NCBI GenBank assembly: GCA_913775315.1
Contig: CAJYIX010000010.1
Location: 144,036 to 208,035, forward strand
Length of the DNA stretch: 64,000 nucleotides
Direction: 5' to 3'
From: an uncultured Sphingomonas sp.
GTDB taxonomy: Bacteria; Pseudomonadota; Alphaproteobacteria; Sphingomonadales; Sphingomonadaceae
Shown: piece after piece, positions 24,007 through 32,334 of the stretch
Layout: each line of letters opens with the position of its first letter
How positions within the stretch are numbered: position 1 is the stretch's first letter
The notes under the pieces: generated by a model
The model's input: only the letters and a program-made list of their open reading frames with translations
What the model was told of the DNA's origin: nothing
Database searches by the model: none
Program-made: the position numbers and the translations under genes

Positions 24007-24164
24007 CTGTCGAGTTCGTGAAGCAGCCCGATCATGTCGTCGGGCAACCCCGTGTCCCGCCCATAGGCGCCGCGAAGGGCGCCGGTCAGGCGGTCGCTGG
24101 CGCAGGGCCGCGATACCTGAACGCGCTTTGCCGCGTCTCGCTCGAAGGGGGGCTGTTTGGTCAT
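23988..24164 (-). CDS. Second NepR-like anti-sigma factor (short ORF)
   Basis: ATG 24164 opens a 58-residue frame whose C-terminal half, DRLTGALRGAYGRDTGLP then DDMIGLLHELDRK, follows the NepR pattern ALRxxY...PDD..LL..LD seen in nepR of this same locus, with a 2-residue gap. The N-terminus (MTKQPPFERDAAKR) is basic rather than Pro-rich. It is convergent with ecfG and divergent from glnE. NepR2 paralogues that compete for PhyR or EcfG are known in Caulobacter and Erythrobacter. Expression is unproven; the match to the helix-1 pattern makes chance unlikely. Confidence 0.72.
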   Translation of the reverse strand: MTKQPPFERDAAKRVQVSRPCASDRLTGALRGAYGRDTGLPDDMIGLLHELDRKTARH

Positions 24165-24238
24165 GCGGGTATAACGCGGATCAAGCCCGTATGTTTCTTG
24201 ACAATACCGTCATTTGGTCGCTTCCCGAGGCTCGTGAC

Positions 24239-26917
24239 ATGATTGCGACGGTCGATCCCGAAACGATGGCGGCAGCGCTCGTGCGCGCGTGCGAGGAATC
24301 GCCTTTCCTTCGGCTGGCCGCCCAGCGCGAGCCTGAGACGGCCGCAAGCGCAGCGGGACTGCTGGCCGATCCGCTGGCGGCGGCGTTCGATGGGCTTGAC
24401 GATCTGCCGGTCGCCGCGCGGCTACGGCGCGCGCGCTGGCGGCTGGCGCTGCTCGCGGCACTGGCGGATCTGTCGGGGGCGTGGCCGCTCGAAGAGGTGG
24501 TGGGCACGCTCACCGCCTTTGCCGACCGCGCACTCGATATCGCCATCCGCGCGGCGATCGAGGAGCGGATGCCGGGCGCCGACCCCACCGGCTTCACCGC
24601 GATCGCGCTCGGCAAGCAGGGGAGCCGCGAGCTCAACTATTCGTCCGACATCGATCCCATCCTGCTGTTCGATCCCCAGACGCTGCCCACCCGCCTGCGC
24701 GAGGAGCCGCAGGAAGCAGCCGTGCGGATCGGCAAGCGCGTGGTCGAACTGCTCCAGGCGCGCGACGGCGACGGCTATGTCCTGCGCGTCGACCTGCGCC
24801 TGCGCCCCTCGAGCGAGGTGACGCCGATCGCGCTGCCGGTCGAGGCGGCGATCGGTTACTATGAGTCCGCGGCGCTGCCGTGGGAGCGCGCCGCGTTCAT
24901 TCGCGCGCGTGCCTGTGCGGGCGATGTGGCGCTGGGTGAGCGGTTCCTCGCCGCGATCGCGCCGTTCGTCTGGCGGCGCAGCCTCGACTTCGGCGCGATC
25001 ACCGAGATTCGCGGCATCACCGCGCGCATCCGCGACCATCATGCGCAGGGCCAGGCGTTCGGCCCGGGCTATGACCTGAAGCGCGGGCGCGGCGGCATCC
25101 GCGAGATCGAGTTCTTCGCGCAGATCCACCAGTTGATCCATGGCGGCCGCGACCCGGCGCTGCGCGCGCCGGCGACGCTCGATGCGCTGGCGGCGTTGGG
25201 CGCGGCGGGGCGGATCGGCGCGGACGACGCGCGCGTGCTGGCCGAGGCGTATCGCCGGCTCCGCACCGTCGAGCACCGCGTCCAGATGATCGACGATCGC
25301 CAGACGCACACGCTGCCCCCCGGCGACTCGCTCGATCGCGTCGCGCGGCTGGACGGGCTGGCGGACGGTGCGGCGCTGCTCGCCGACCTGCGCCCGCATA
25401 TCGAGGCGGTCGGCCGCATCTATGACGCGCTGGAGCCGGAGGCGTCGGACCGGCTGCCCGATGCGGAGGCCGCGCTGGCCGAGCGGTTGGCCGCGGCGGG
25501 TTTCGCCGATGGGCCGAGTGCAGTTCGCCGCGTCGCAGAATGGCGGTCGGGTGGCTATCCGGCGCTGCGCTCGGCCCCGGCGCGGGCGGCGCTGGAGGAT
25601 GTGCTGCCCGGCCTGATCGCCGCGCTGGGGGAAGCGCCCGATCCCGACGCCGCGCTGCTGCGGCTCGACCGGATGCTGGGCAAGCTGCCGAGCGCGATCA
25701 ATTTCTTCCGCCTGATCGACGCGCGGCCGCAGCTTGCGCGGTTGCTGGCGACGGTGCTGGCGCTCGCGCCGACACTTGCCGATGCACTGGGGCGGCGGGT
25801 GGAACTGCTCGACGGGCTGATCGACGCGAGCGCGCTGGAGCCGGTGGGCGAGGTTGGCGACCTGGTCGCAGCGATGCGCGCGGGGCGGCTCGATTACGAA
25901 CAGCGGCTCGACCATGTTCGGCGGGTGGTCGCGGAGACACGGTTCGCGCTCGGCGTACAGATCGTCGCGGGCGCGCGCGATCCGCTGGAGGTCGCGCGCG
26001 GCTATTCGCGGCTGGCAGAGGCGGCGATCGAGACGCTGGCGGCTGCCGCGACCGACGAGTTCGAGCGGGCGCACGGCCGCGTGCCAGGCAGTGAACTGGT
26101 CATCCTCGCGCTCGGGCGGCTGGGCGGCGGGGCGCTGACCCATGCCAGCGACCTCGATCTCGTCTATCTGTTCACCGGCGATCATGCGGCCGAGAGCGAC
26201 GGGAAGCGGCCGCTGGGTGCGGTACATTACTACAACCGGCTGGCGCAGCGGGTGACGGCGGCGCTGTCGGTGCCGACCGCCTCCGGCCCGCTCTATCCGG
26301 TCGATACGCGGCTGCGACCGTCGGGCAATCAGGGGCCACTGGTCGTCTCGCTGGAGGGGTTCCGCCGCTATCAGACCGAAAGTGCGTGGACGTGGGAGCA
26401 TATGGCGCTCACCCGCGCGCGGCCCGTCTTCGGGTCGGGCGAAGCGCGCGCGGCGACGCAGGCGATCGTCGACGCGGTGCTGAACGGCGCGCGGCCGGAG
26501 CGCGACATCGCCGCCGACGCCGCGGCGATGCGGGCTGAGATGCGCGCGCACAAGCCGGCGCAGGGGCCGCTGGATGCCAAGCTCCTCGACGGCGGGCTGG
26601 TCGACCTCGAGTTTGCGGTGCATGTCCGCCAGCTCGTCCACCGGACGGGCTTTTCGCCCGACCTGGCGGCGGCGATCCGTGTGCTGTCGGGGGAGGGGCG
26701 GGTGTCCGACGATCTCGGCGTCGCGCTCGAACTGCTGACCCGGCTGATCGTCACGCTGCGTCTGGTCGCGCCCGATGCGCAGGAACCGGCGCCCCCGACC
26801 AAGGCCCTGATTGCCCGCGCGCTCGGCCTTGCCGATTGGGACGCGGTGGTCGCCGCGCTGGATGCCGTCCGGCAAACGGTGCGCGTGGCCTGGGACGAGG
26901 TGCAAGGAGACGAATGA
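24239..26917 (+). CDS. glnE: Bifunctional glutamine synthetase adenylyltransferase/deadenylyltransferase
   Basis: GlnE adds and removes AMP on glutamine synthetase in response to PII. I choose ATG 24239 (MIATVDPETMAAAL), with CGAGG 8 nt upstream, over frames opening at 24128 or 24191; this gives 892 residues, somewhat shorter than E. coli GlnE. Two nucleotidyltransferase domains are visible: the N-terminal one with GKQGSRELNYSSDIDPILLF (about residue 122) and the C-terminal one with LGRLGGGALTHASDLDLVYLF (about residue 622). Its stop overlaps the start of bcp. Confidence 0.95.
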   Translation: MIATVDPETMAAALVRACEESPFLRLAAQREPETAASAAGLLADPLAAAFDGLDDLPVAARLRRARWRLALLAALADLSGAWPLEEVVGTLTAFADRALDIAIRAAIEERMPGADPTGFTAIALGKQGSRELNYSSDIDPILLFDPQTLPTRLREEPQEAAVRIGKRVVELLQARDGDGYVLRVDLRLRPSSEVTPIALPVEAAIGYYESAALPWERAAFIRARACAGDVALGERFLAAIAPFVWRRSLDFGAITEIRGITARIRDHHAQGQAFGPGYDLKRGRGGIREIEFFAQIHQLIHGGRDPALRAPATLDALAALGAAGRIGADDARVLAEAYRRLRTVEHRVQMIDDRQTHTLPPGDSLDRVARLDGLADGAALLADLRPHIEAVGRIYDALEPEASDRLPDAEAALAERLAAAGFADGPSAVRRVAEWRSGGYPALRSAPARAALEDVLPGLIAALGEAPDPDAALLRLDRMLGKLPSAINFFRLIDARPQLARLLATVLALAPTLADALGRRVELLDGLIDASALEPVGEVGDLVAAMRAGRLDYEQRLDHVRRVVAETRFALGVQIVAGARDPLEVARGYSRLAEAAIETLAAAATDEFERAHGRVPGSELVILALGRLGGGALTHASDLDLVYLFTGDHAAESDGKRPLGAVHYYNRLAQRVTAALSVPTASGPLYPVDTRLRPSGNQGPLVVSLEGFRRYQTESAWTWEHMALTRARPVFGSGEARAATQAIVDAVLNGARPERDIAADAAAMRAEMRAHKPAQGPLDAKLLDGGLVDLEFAVHVRQLVHRTGFSPDLAAAIRVLSGEGRVSDDLGVALELLTRLIVTLRLVAPDAQEPAPPTKALIARALGLADWDAVVAALDAVRQTVRVAWDEVQGDE

Positions 26918-27378
26918 TGGCGCTCGGCGAAGGTGATGCGATCCCCGCGGTCAAGGTGACGATGCCCGATGGCGCCGAACGGTCGCTTGGCAGTTTCGGC
27001 GCGCCGCTGGTCGTCTATTTCTATCCCAAGGACGACACGACCGGCTGCACCAACGAGGCCAAGGACTTCTCTGCCGCGATGGCCGATTTCGATGCGGCGG
27101 GCGTCGCCGTGCTCGGCATCTCGAAGGACCCGCCCGCCAAGCATCAGAAGTTCGCGGCGAAGTACGACCTCACCGTCCCGCTCGCGACCGACGCCGACGA
27201 CAGCGTGTGCGATGCGTTCGGGACGTGGACCGAAAAGTCGATGTACGGAAAGAAGTACATGGGCATCGAGCGGGCGACCTTCCTGTTCGGCAAGGACGGC
27301 ACGCTCGTCCGCGCGTGGCACAAGGTGAAGGTGCCCGGTCACGTCGCCGAGGTGCTGGAGGCCGCGAAGGCGCTGTGA
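26917..27378 (+). CDS. bcp: Thioredoxin-dependent peroxiredoxin (Bcp/PrxQ)
   Basis: Bcp reduces hydroperoxides with thioredoxin. The 153-residue product has the peroxidatic Cys in YPKDDTTGCTNEAKDF and the fold segment GISKDPPAKHQKF. The usual PrxQ resolving Cys five residues later is absent (TTGCTNEA), but another Cys occurs in DDSVCDAFG. AAGGAG is 7 nt from ATG 26917 and 4 nt from the adjacent in-frame ATG 26914. It is coupled to glnE upstream and a DUF455 gene downstream. Confidence 0.92.
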   Translation: MALGEGDAIPAVKVTMPDGAERSLGSFGAPLVVYFYPKDDTTGCTNEAKDFSAAMADFDAAGVAVLGISKDPPAKHQKFAAKYDLTVPLATDADDSVCDAFGTWTEKSMYGKKYMGIERATFLFGKDGTLVRAWHKVKVPGHVAEVLEAAKAL

Positions 27379-28193
27379 ACCGGAGTGTTGCCGAAGCCGT
27401 CCATGCCGTCCTGACCGCTGCCGACCCGCGCGCCAAGGTGAAGGCAGCGCGGGCGGCGGCGCGCGATTGGCGGCTGGGGCGGCTCGACTTCCGCTTCGAC
27501 GTGGCGATGCCCGATCGCCCGGCGCGGCCGGCGGTGCCCGAATTGCTGCCGCCCAACCGGATGCCGAAGCGCGGGCGCGGCGGGTCGGAACGGGGGCGGA
27601 TCGCGCTCATCCACTCACTCGCGCATATCGAGTTCGTGGCGATCGACCTGGCTTTCGACGCGGTGGGGCGGTTCGGGGCCGAGTTCCCGCGCGGGTTCAC
27701 CGACGACTGGATGGCGGTCGGCGCGGACGAGGCGATGCATTTCGCGCTGGTCGAGCGGCGGCTGAACCGGCTCGGCAGCTTTTATGGTGCGATGCCCGCG
27801 CACGACGGGCTGTGGGAGGCGGCGTTCGCGACGCGCCACGATGCGATGGCGCGGCTGGCGGTCGTGCCGATGGTGCTGGAGGCGCGCGGCCTCGACGTCA
27901 CGCCGCAGACGATTGAGCGGTTCGCCAGCGCCGACGACGAGCCCACGGTGCGCATCCTGCGCCGTATCCTGACCGACGAAGTGCGCCATGTCGCCGCGGG
28001 GACGCGCTGGTACGGATGGGGCTGCATCCGGGATTCGCTCGACCCCGCGAGCAAGTGGCAGGGCCTCGTTTCCTCATACTTTCGGGGGATCATTAAGCCA
28101 CCGTTCAACGATTCGGCGCGCGCCGCTGCCGGTTTGACGCGCGATTTCTACGGCCCCCTTGCTGACATGAATGTTACCGGACACACAGCCTGA
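27375..28193 (+). CDS. DUF455 family ferritin-like protein
   Basis: The 272-residue product starts with GTG 27375, overlapping bcp by 4 bp. It is a DUF455 (PF04305) protein: a ferritin-like helical bundle with candidate metal ligands in HSLAHIEFVAIDL, GADEAMHFALVE and DEVRHVAAG. Such proteins are sometimes annotated as rhamnan or RNA-polymerase-linked proteins without evidence; the biochemical role is unknown. Coupling to a peroxiredoxin hints at metal or oxidative-stress handling, which is inference. Confidence 0.82.
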   Translation: MNRSVAEAVHAVLTAADPRAKVKAARAAARDWRLGRLDFRFDVAMPDRPARPAVPELLPPNRMPKRGRGGSERGRIALIHSLAHIEFVAIDLAFDAVGRFGAEFPRGFTDDWMAVGADEAMHFALVERRLNRLGSFYGAMPAHDGLWEAAFATRHDAMARLAVVPMVLEARGLDVTPQTIERFASADDEPTVRILRRILTDEVRHVAAGTRWYGWGCIRDSLDPASKWQGLVSSYFRGIIKPPFNDSARAAAGLTRDFYGPLADMNVTGHTA

Positions 28194-28286
28194 CGTCACG
28201 ACACGCGGGTGGGGCTGCGACGGGACAATCATCAGCGGCGGGGCAATCGTGCCCGCGGCCGCGCGTGTTTGGGTCGCAAGCGCCAT

Positions 28287-29435
28287 ATGTCTGATCTGTC
28301 GAGCGATATGAACGAACCGACCGCGCAAAAGGCTTCTTTCCTTCGTACCCGCCAGTTCCTGATCCATGACGGCCGCAAGGCGCGCCGCGTGTCGATCAGC
28401 CCGGTCCAGCAGATGCTGACGGTCGGCGCGGCGGCGATGACGCTTTCGCTGACCGGCTATGGCGCGGTGCAGGCGACCACTGCCCCCACCGGCAAGGTCG
28501 AGGCGATGCAGGCCGAGGTCGCAAAGATGCGCGCCGACGTCGCCGCCGTCCGCGAAGCCGCCAAGGTCCACGCCGCCCGCGTCGAGAAGCGCCAAGCGCT
28601 GATCGCCGCCGTGCTGAGCGGCAAGGGCAGCCCCGACGAGCTCGCCGATTTGGCCGAAGCGCCCCGCGCGAAGGCGGAGGCCGCCGCCGCTCAGATTCTC
28701 GCCCCGCTGAACAAGGTCGAGGCTCGCCAGGTCGAGTTCGCGATGGCCGCGCGCGAGGCGACCGATGCCCGCGCCGCCGCCACCGCCCGCCAGCTCAAGA
28801 AGCTGGGTGTGAAGCCCGAGCGTGTTCTCGCTCGCGCGGGCATGGGTGGCCCCTTCCTGCCGCTCGACAGCAAGGAAGGCGCCGCGGCCGCCGCCGAGGT
28901 GAACGCCGACGCGCAGTTTCGCTCGCTGTTCCAGAGCTGGAAGAAGCTAGACACGCTCGAGCAGGCGGTGATCTCGATCCCGTCGCTTCAGCCCGTCGAC
29001 AACATCTCGCTCACCTCGAGCTTCGGCGTCCGTTCCGACCCGTTCCGCGGCACCGCGGCGATGCATGCCGGCGTCGACATTCCCGGCCCGATCGGCACGC
29101 CGGTCTATGCCACCGCAGACGGCGTCGTCCGCCGCGCCGAGCGGGCGGGCGCCTATGGCAATCTGGTCGAGATCAATCACGGCAAGGGCATCGAGACGCG
29201 CTACGGCCATCTCAGCCGGATCATGATTGGCGACAATGTCCGCGTGAAGCGCGGGCAACTTATCGGCCTGATGGGCTCGACCGGCCGTTCGACCGGCAGC
29301 CACCTGCATTACGAGGTCCGGATCGACGGCCGCCCCGTCAATCCGCTTCCCTATATGCAGACCGCCGACGTTCTGCTAGGCGCGCAGGACAAGGCGCTGC
29401 GCCAGCGCGGCGCGATGGGCGGCCCGGCCAAGTAA
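28287..29435 (+). CDS. M23 family metallopeptidase (LytM-domain envelope protein)
   Basis: From ATG 28287 the protein has 382 residues: a cytoplasmic basic segment, one TM helix near residues 46-65, a coiled-coil-like Ala/Glu/Lys-rich region (about 70-165) and a C-terminal peptidase M23 domain (about 245-355). The zinc ligands are present (HAGVDIPG and GSHLHYEVR), so it is probably an active peptidoglycan endopeptidase rather than an EnvC/NlpD-type activator. An upstream extension to 28209 has no ribosome binding site. Confidence 0.88.
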   Translation: MSDLSSDMNEPTAQKASFLRTRQFLIHDGRKARRVSISPVQQMLTVGAAAMTLSLTGYGAVQATTAPTGKVEAMQAEVAKMRADVAAVREAAKVHAARVEKRQALIAAVLSGKGSPDELADLAEAPRAKAEAAAAQILAPLNKVEARQVEFAMAAREATDARAAATARQLKKLGVKPERVLARAGMGGPFLPLDSKEGAAAAAEVNADAQFRSLFQSWKKLDTLEQAVISIPSLQPVDNISLTSSFGVRSDPFRGTAAMHAGVDIPGPIGTPVYATADGVVRRAERAGAYGNLVEINHGKGIETRYGHLSRIMIGDNVRVKRGQLIGLMGSTGRSTGSHLHYEVRIDGRPVNPLPYMQTADVLLGAQDKALRQRGAMGGPAK

Positions 29436-29469
29436 GCCGCCCGACGAGTTTCAGAGGTAGGGGAGGAGA

Positions 29470-29494
29470 GGGGTCGTCCATTGATGGCGACCCC
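29470..29494. terminator. Hairpin after the M23 peptidase gene
   Basis: GGGGTCG-T-CCAT and ATGG-CGACCCC form an interrupted 11-bp stem. No T-run follows on either strand, so it is either a weak terminator or an mRNA-stabilising hairpin. Confidence 0.4.
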
Positions 29495-29515
29495 CACTTC
29501 CCTTATCTCCACCCC

Positions 29516-29860
29516 ATGACCGACACCGCCACCCAGCCCGAGATCGCGCTCAGCGCGTCCGCCGCCGCTCGCGTCGCCGCGATCGCCGAGCGCCAGAAAA
29601 AGCCGGCGATCCTGAGGCTTTCGGTCGAGGGGGGTGGCTGTTCGGGCTTCCAGTACCGCTTCGGCCTTGCCGACACGATCGAGGGTGACGACAGCGTCGC
29701 CGAGACGGCGGGCGTCCGGTTGGTGGTCGATCCGGTCAGCCTCGATCTCGTCCGTGGGGCAGAGGTCGATTTCGTCGAGTCGCTCGGCGGCGCGGCGTTC
29801 CGAGTGACCAATCCGCAGGCCGCGTCGGGCTGTGGCTGCGGCACCAGCTTCTCGGTCTGA
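29516..29860 (+). CDS. erpA: HesB/IscA-family iron-sulfur cluster insertion protein (ErpA-type)
   Basis: A-type carriers deliver Fe-S clusters to apo-enzymes. The 114-residue product has the three conserved Cys in VEGGGCSGFQYRF and SGCGCGTSF near the C-terminus. The long N-terminal segment and the sequence fit ErpA better than IscA. It is followed after 8 bp by xth, giving a two-gene operon. ErpA versus IscA/SufA naming is not certain. Confidence 0.87.
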   Translation: MTDTATQPEIALSASAAARVAAIAERQKKPAILRLSVEGGGCSGFQYRFGLADTIEGDDSVAETAGVRLVVDPVSLDLVRGAEVDFVESLGGAAFRVTNPQAASGCGCGTSFSV

Positions 29861-29867
29861 CGCGCGC

Positions 29868-30638
29868 GTGAAGATCGTCAGCTACAACGTCAACGGCATC
29901 AAGGCTCGGCTCCCCCGCCTCCTTGAATATCTTGAGGAGCAGGCGCCCGACGTGGTGTGCCTTCAGGAACTCAAGTCCAGCGACGAGACCTTTCCCGAGG
30001 CCGATATCCGCGCGGCCGGATACGGCGCCGTTTGGCACGGGCAAAAGGGGTTCAACGGCGTTGCGATCCTCGCCAAGGGTAACGACCCCGTCGAACGCAA
30101 GCGCGGGCTGGCGGGCGAGCCGGAGGACGAGCACAGCCGTTATGTCGAGGCCGAGGTGAACGGTGTCGTCATCGCCTCGATCTACCTGCCCAACGGCAAT
30201 CCGGTGCCCGGCCCCAAGTTCGATTACAAGCTGCGCTGGATCGAGCGGCTGTCGGCCCACGCGCTCGATCTGCTGGCAGAAGAGAAGCCCGTCGTGCTCG
30301 CCGGCGACTATAACGTCATTCCCAATGACGACGACACCTTCTCGGTCCGGGCGATGGAAAGCGACGCGCTGATGCAGCCGGAGTCGAGGCAAGGCTATCG
30401 CCAGTTGCTGGCACAGGGTTGGACCGACGCGCTGCGCACCCGCTATCCGAGCGGCGGGGTCTGGACGTTCTGGGACTATCAGGCGGGCGCCTGGCAGCGC
30501 GATGCGGGCTTTCGCATCGACCATCTGCTGCTCAGCCCCACCGCGGCCGATCGCCTTGCCGATGCCGGCGTCGACAAGGCGTATCGCGGCCGCGAAAAGG
30601 CGAGCGACCATGCACCGACCTGGGTCAGCCTGCGCTGA
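29868..30638 (+). CDS. xth: Exodeoxyribonuclease III (AP endonuclease)
   Basis: ExoIII cleaves abasic sites and acts as a 3'-5' exonuclease in base excision repair. Starting at GTG 29868 (MKIVSYNVNGIKARL), the 256-residue product has the EEP-fold motifs LQELKS (catalytic Glu), IYLPNGNP, GDYNVIPNDDD, and the C-terminal SDHAPTW. It is translationally close to erpA; an earlier in-frame opening at 29832 overlaps erpA and is not needed. Confidence 0.95.
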   Translation: MKIVSYNVNGIKARLPRLLEYLEEQAPDVVCLQELKSSDETFPEADIRAAGYGAVWHGQKGFNGVAILAKGNDPVERKRGLAGEPEDEHSRYVEAEVNGVVIASIYLPNGNPVPGPKFDYKLRWIERLSAHALDLLAEEKPVVLAGDYNVIPNDDDTFSVRAMESDALMQPESRQGYRQLLAQGWTDALRTRYPSGGVWTFWDYQAGAWQRDAGFRIDHLLLSPTAADRLADAGVDKAYRGREKASDHAPTWVSLR

Positions 30639-30701
30639 GAATTAACGCTTCCGGAGCGTCTGCCCGCTAGACCATGCGCCGAGCGATCGACGGGGCGGTG
30701 C

Positions 30702-31889
30702 ATGGAAGCGGGCGGATACGGACTGGCGGCGAATGTCGGCGTGGCGCTGTTGTTCGCGCTCAGCTTTGCGGCGATCGCGATCACCGACCCGGGACAGCGC
30801 CATGCGCGGCGATTCGCTGCCGCGTATCTGATCGGCATGCTGACGCCGATCTGTGAGCTGCTCGTCCGCTATACCGATCTGCCGGGCCTGTTCTCGATCG
30901 TCGGCTATGCGGCGTTCCTCGCTTCGATGGTGTTCACCGCGCACAGCGTCGCGACCTTTCATGGCGAGCGCAGCCCGCGGCGATTGCTGATCGGCCTGTT
31001 CGTCGGCGGGGTGGCGATCCGCATCATGATCCATGGGGGCCAGCGGGACTGGCTGCCCTATGAGCTTGCCTATCAGATGCCGTTCGCGCTGGCGTTGTTC
31101 GCAGCCGCCTGGGCCGCGTCGCGGGCACGGCCGCGGCGGCTGCTGACGACGGCGCTGGCGATCGACTTCGCGCTGGTCGCGCTCCATTTTCCGATCAAGG
31201 CGGTTGCCTCGACCTGGCTCGGGTCGGGCGCGACCGCGCGCGACTATGCCTCCAGCAACTATGCGGTGCTGTCACAGGCGGCGACGGGGCTTTTGCTGAC
31301 CTCGGTCGGGCTGATCCTGCTGCTGCTGGTGCACGAGGCGTCGGTGCTGCGTTCGCGCAGCGAGGCGAACAGCGATCCGCTGACGGGCCTCGACAACCGG
31401 CGCGGCCTGTTCGCGCGGCTGGCCCCGATCCTGGCCGATGCCGACCGGGACGGAATGCCGGTGCAGGTGGTCCTCTTTGATCTGGACACGTTCAAGGCGA
31501 TCAACGATCGCTTCGGCCATGCCGAGGGGGACCGGGTGATCGCCGGTTTCGGTGCGATCCTGCGCGCGCACCTGCCACAGGGCGCGGTCGCGGCGCGGAT
31601 GGGCGGCGAGGAGTTCGCCGTGATGGTGCCGGGCATCACCCTCGACAGCGGGTGGCGGCTGGCCGAGCGGATTCGCCACGCGGCCGAACGGGCGGGCGGG
31701 GCCGGGATCGCCTTTACCGTCAGCGGCGGCGTCGCGACACGCGCGCCGGGCCTGGCGATCGAGCCGGTCCTCGCGCGTGCCGACGCCGCGCTCTACGGCG
31801 CGAAAGCGCAGGGACGGAACCGCGTGGTGCGCGCCTCGACCGAGCCCGAACGCGCGGCGGCGATCATGATGCTGGACCGCGCAAGCTGA
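30702..31889 (+). CDS. Membrane-bound diguanylate cyclase (GGDEF)
   Basis: The 395-residue protein has about seven TM helices in residues 8-215 (a 7TM-like sensor) and a C-terminal GGDEF domain with DPLTGLDNRRGLF, LFDLDTFKAINDRFGH and the active-site loop MGGEEFAV. It should synthesise c-di-GMP. The RxxD inhibitory I-site expected just before the GGEEF loop reads PQGA, so product inhibition through that site is unlikely. The TM domain is not one of the MHYT, MASE1 or MASE2 types I can recognise. Confidence 0.88.
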   Translation: MEAGGYGLAANVGVALLFALSFAAIAITDPGQRHARRFAAAYLIGMLTPICELLVRYTDLPGLFSIVGYAAFLASMVFTAHSVATFHGERSPRRLLIGLFVGGVAIRIMIHGGQRDWLPYELAYQMPFALALFAAAWAASRARPRRLLTTALAIDFALVALHFPIKAVASTWLGSGATARDYASSNYAVLSQAATGLLLTSVGLILLLLVHEASVLRSRSEANSDPLTGLDNRRGLFARLAPILADADRDGMPVQVVLFDLDTFKAINDRFGHAEGDRVIAGFGAILRAHLPQGAVAARMGGEEFAVMVPGITLDSGWRLAERIRHAAERAGGAGIAFTVSGGVATRAPGLAIEPVLARADAALYGAKAQGRNRVVRASTEPERAAAIMMLDRAS

Positions 31890-31989
31890 GCCCGGCGAAA
31901 TTTCCCGACCCTTGGCAAAAACCGCCGACTACATGTGTAATCGACAATCTGCCCGCTCGTAAGTTATTGTATTTAGGTTCGCCGGTGTC

Positions 31990-32005
31990 TGGCACGACTA
32001 ATGCA
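31990..32005 (+). promoter_or_regulatory. Near-consensus sigma-54 promoter
   Basis: TGGCACG-N4-ATGCA matches the sigma-54 -24/-12 consensus TGGCACG-N4-TTGCA at all but one base, with correct GG to GC spacing. It lies 54 bp upstream of the small secreted protein gene at 32059. No enhancer-binding protein gene is nearby. Confidence 0.5.
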
Positions 32006-32058
32006 CTCTTCCGAACGTCGCCTGCCCCCGTGGCGACGCCAAGTGGAGGAGGACCCCA

Positions 32059-32289
32059 ATGTCGATCATCGCTATCGCCGCACTCTCGCTCGGTTTCGCC
32101 GCTCCGGCGGTTGCCGAGGACCCCAAGCCCGCCGAAGCGCGGCCTTCTGCGGCCGCTGCCGCCTATCAGCCGTCGGACGCGACCCGTGTCTGCATCAAGG
32201 GTAAGATCACGGGCTCGATCCTGCCGCTGACTGTCTGTGACACGATGAAGGGCTGGAAGGCCAGGGGCGTCGACCCGTTCAAGCGCTGA
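32059..32289 (+). CDS. Small secreted protein of unknown function with two conserved Cys
   Basis: The 76-residue product has a Sec signal (MSIIAIAALSLGFAAPAVA, cleavage before EDPKP), an Ala-rich spacer and a compact C-terminal part VCIKGKITGSILPLTVCDTMKGW with two Cys that could form a disulfide. GGAGGA precedes the ATG. I recognise no family. It is monocistronic, convergent with the acyltransferase gene at 32335, and lies behind a sigma-54-like promoter. Confidence 0.7.
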   Translation: MSIIAIAALSLGFAAPAVAEDPKPAEARPSAAAAAYQPSDATRVCIKGKITGSILPLTVCDTMKGWKARGVDPFKR

Positions 32290-32334
32290 CGCCCGTCTTG
32301 CCGCTCCGGGGCCGCGCGCCCCGGAGCCGGCGGA

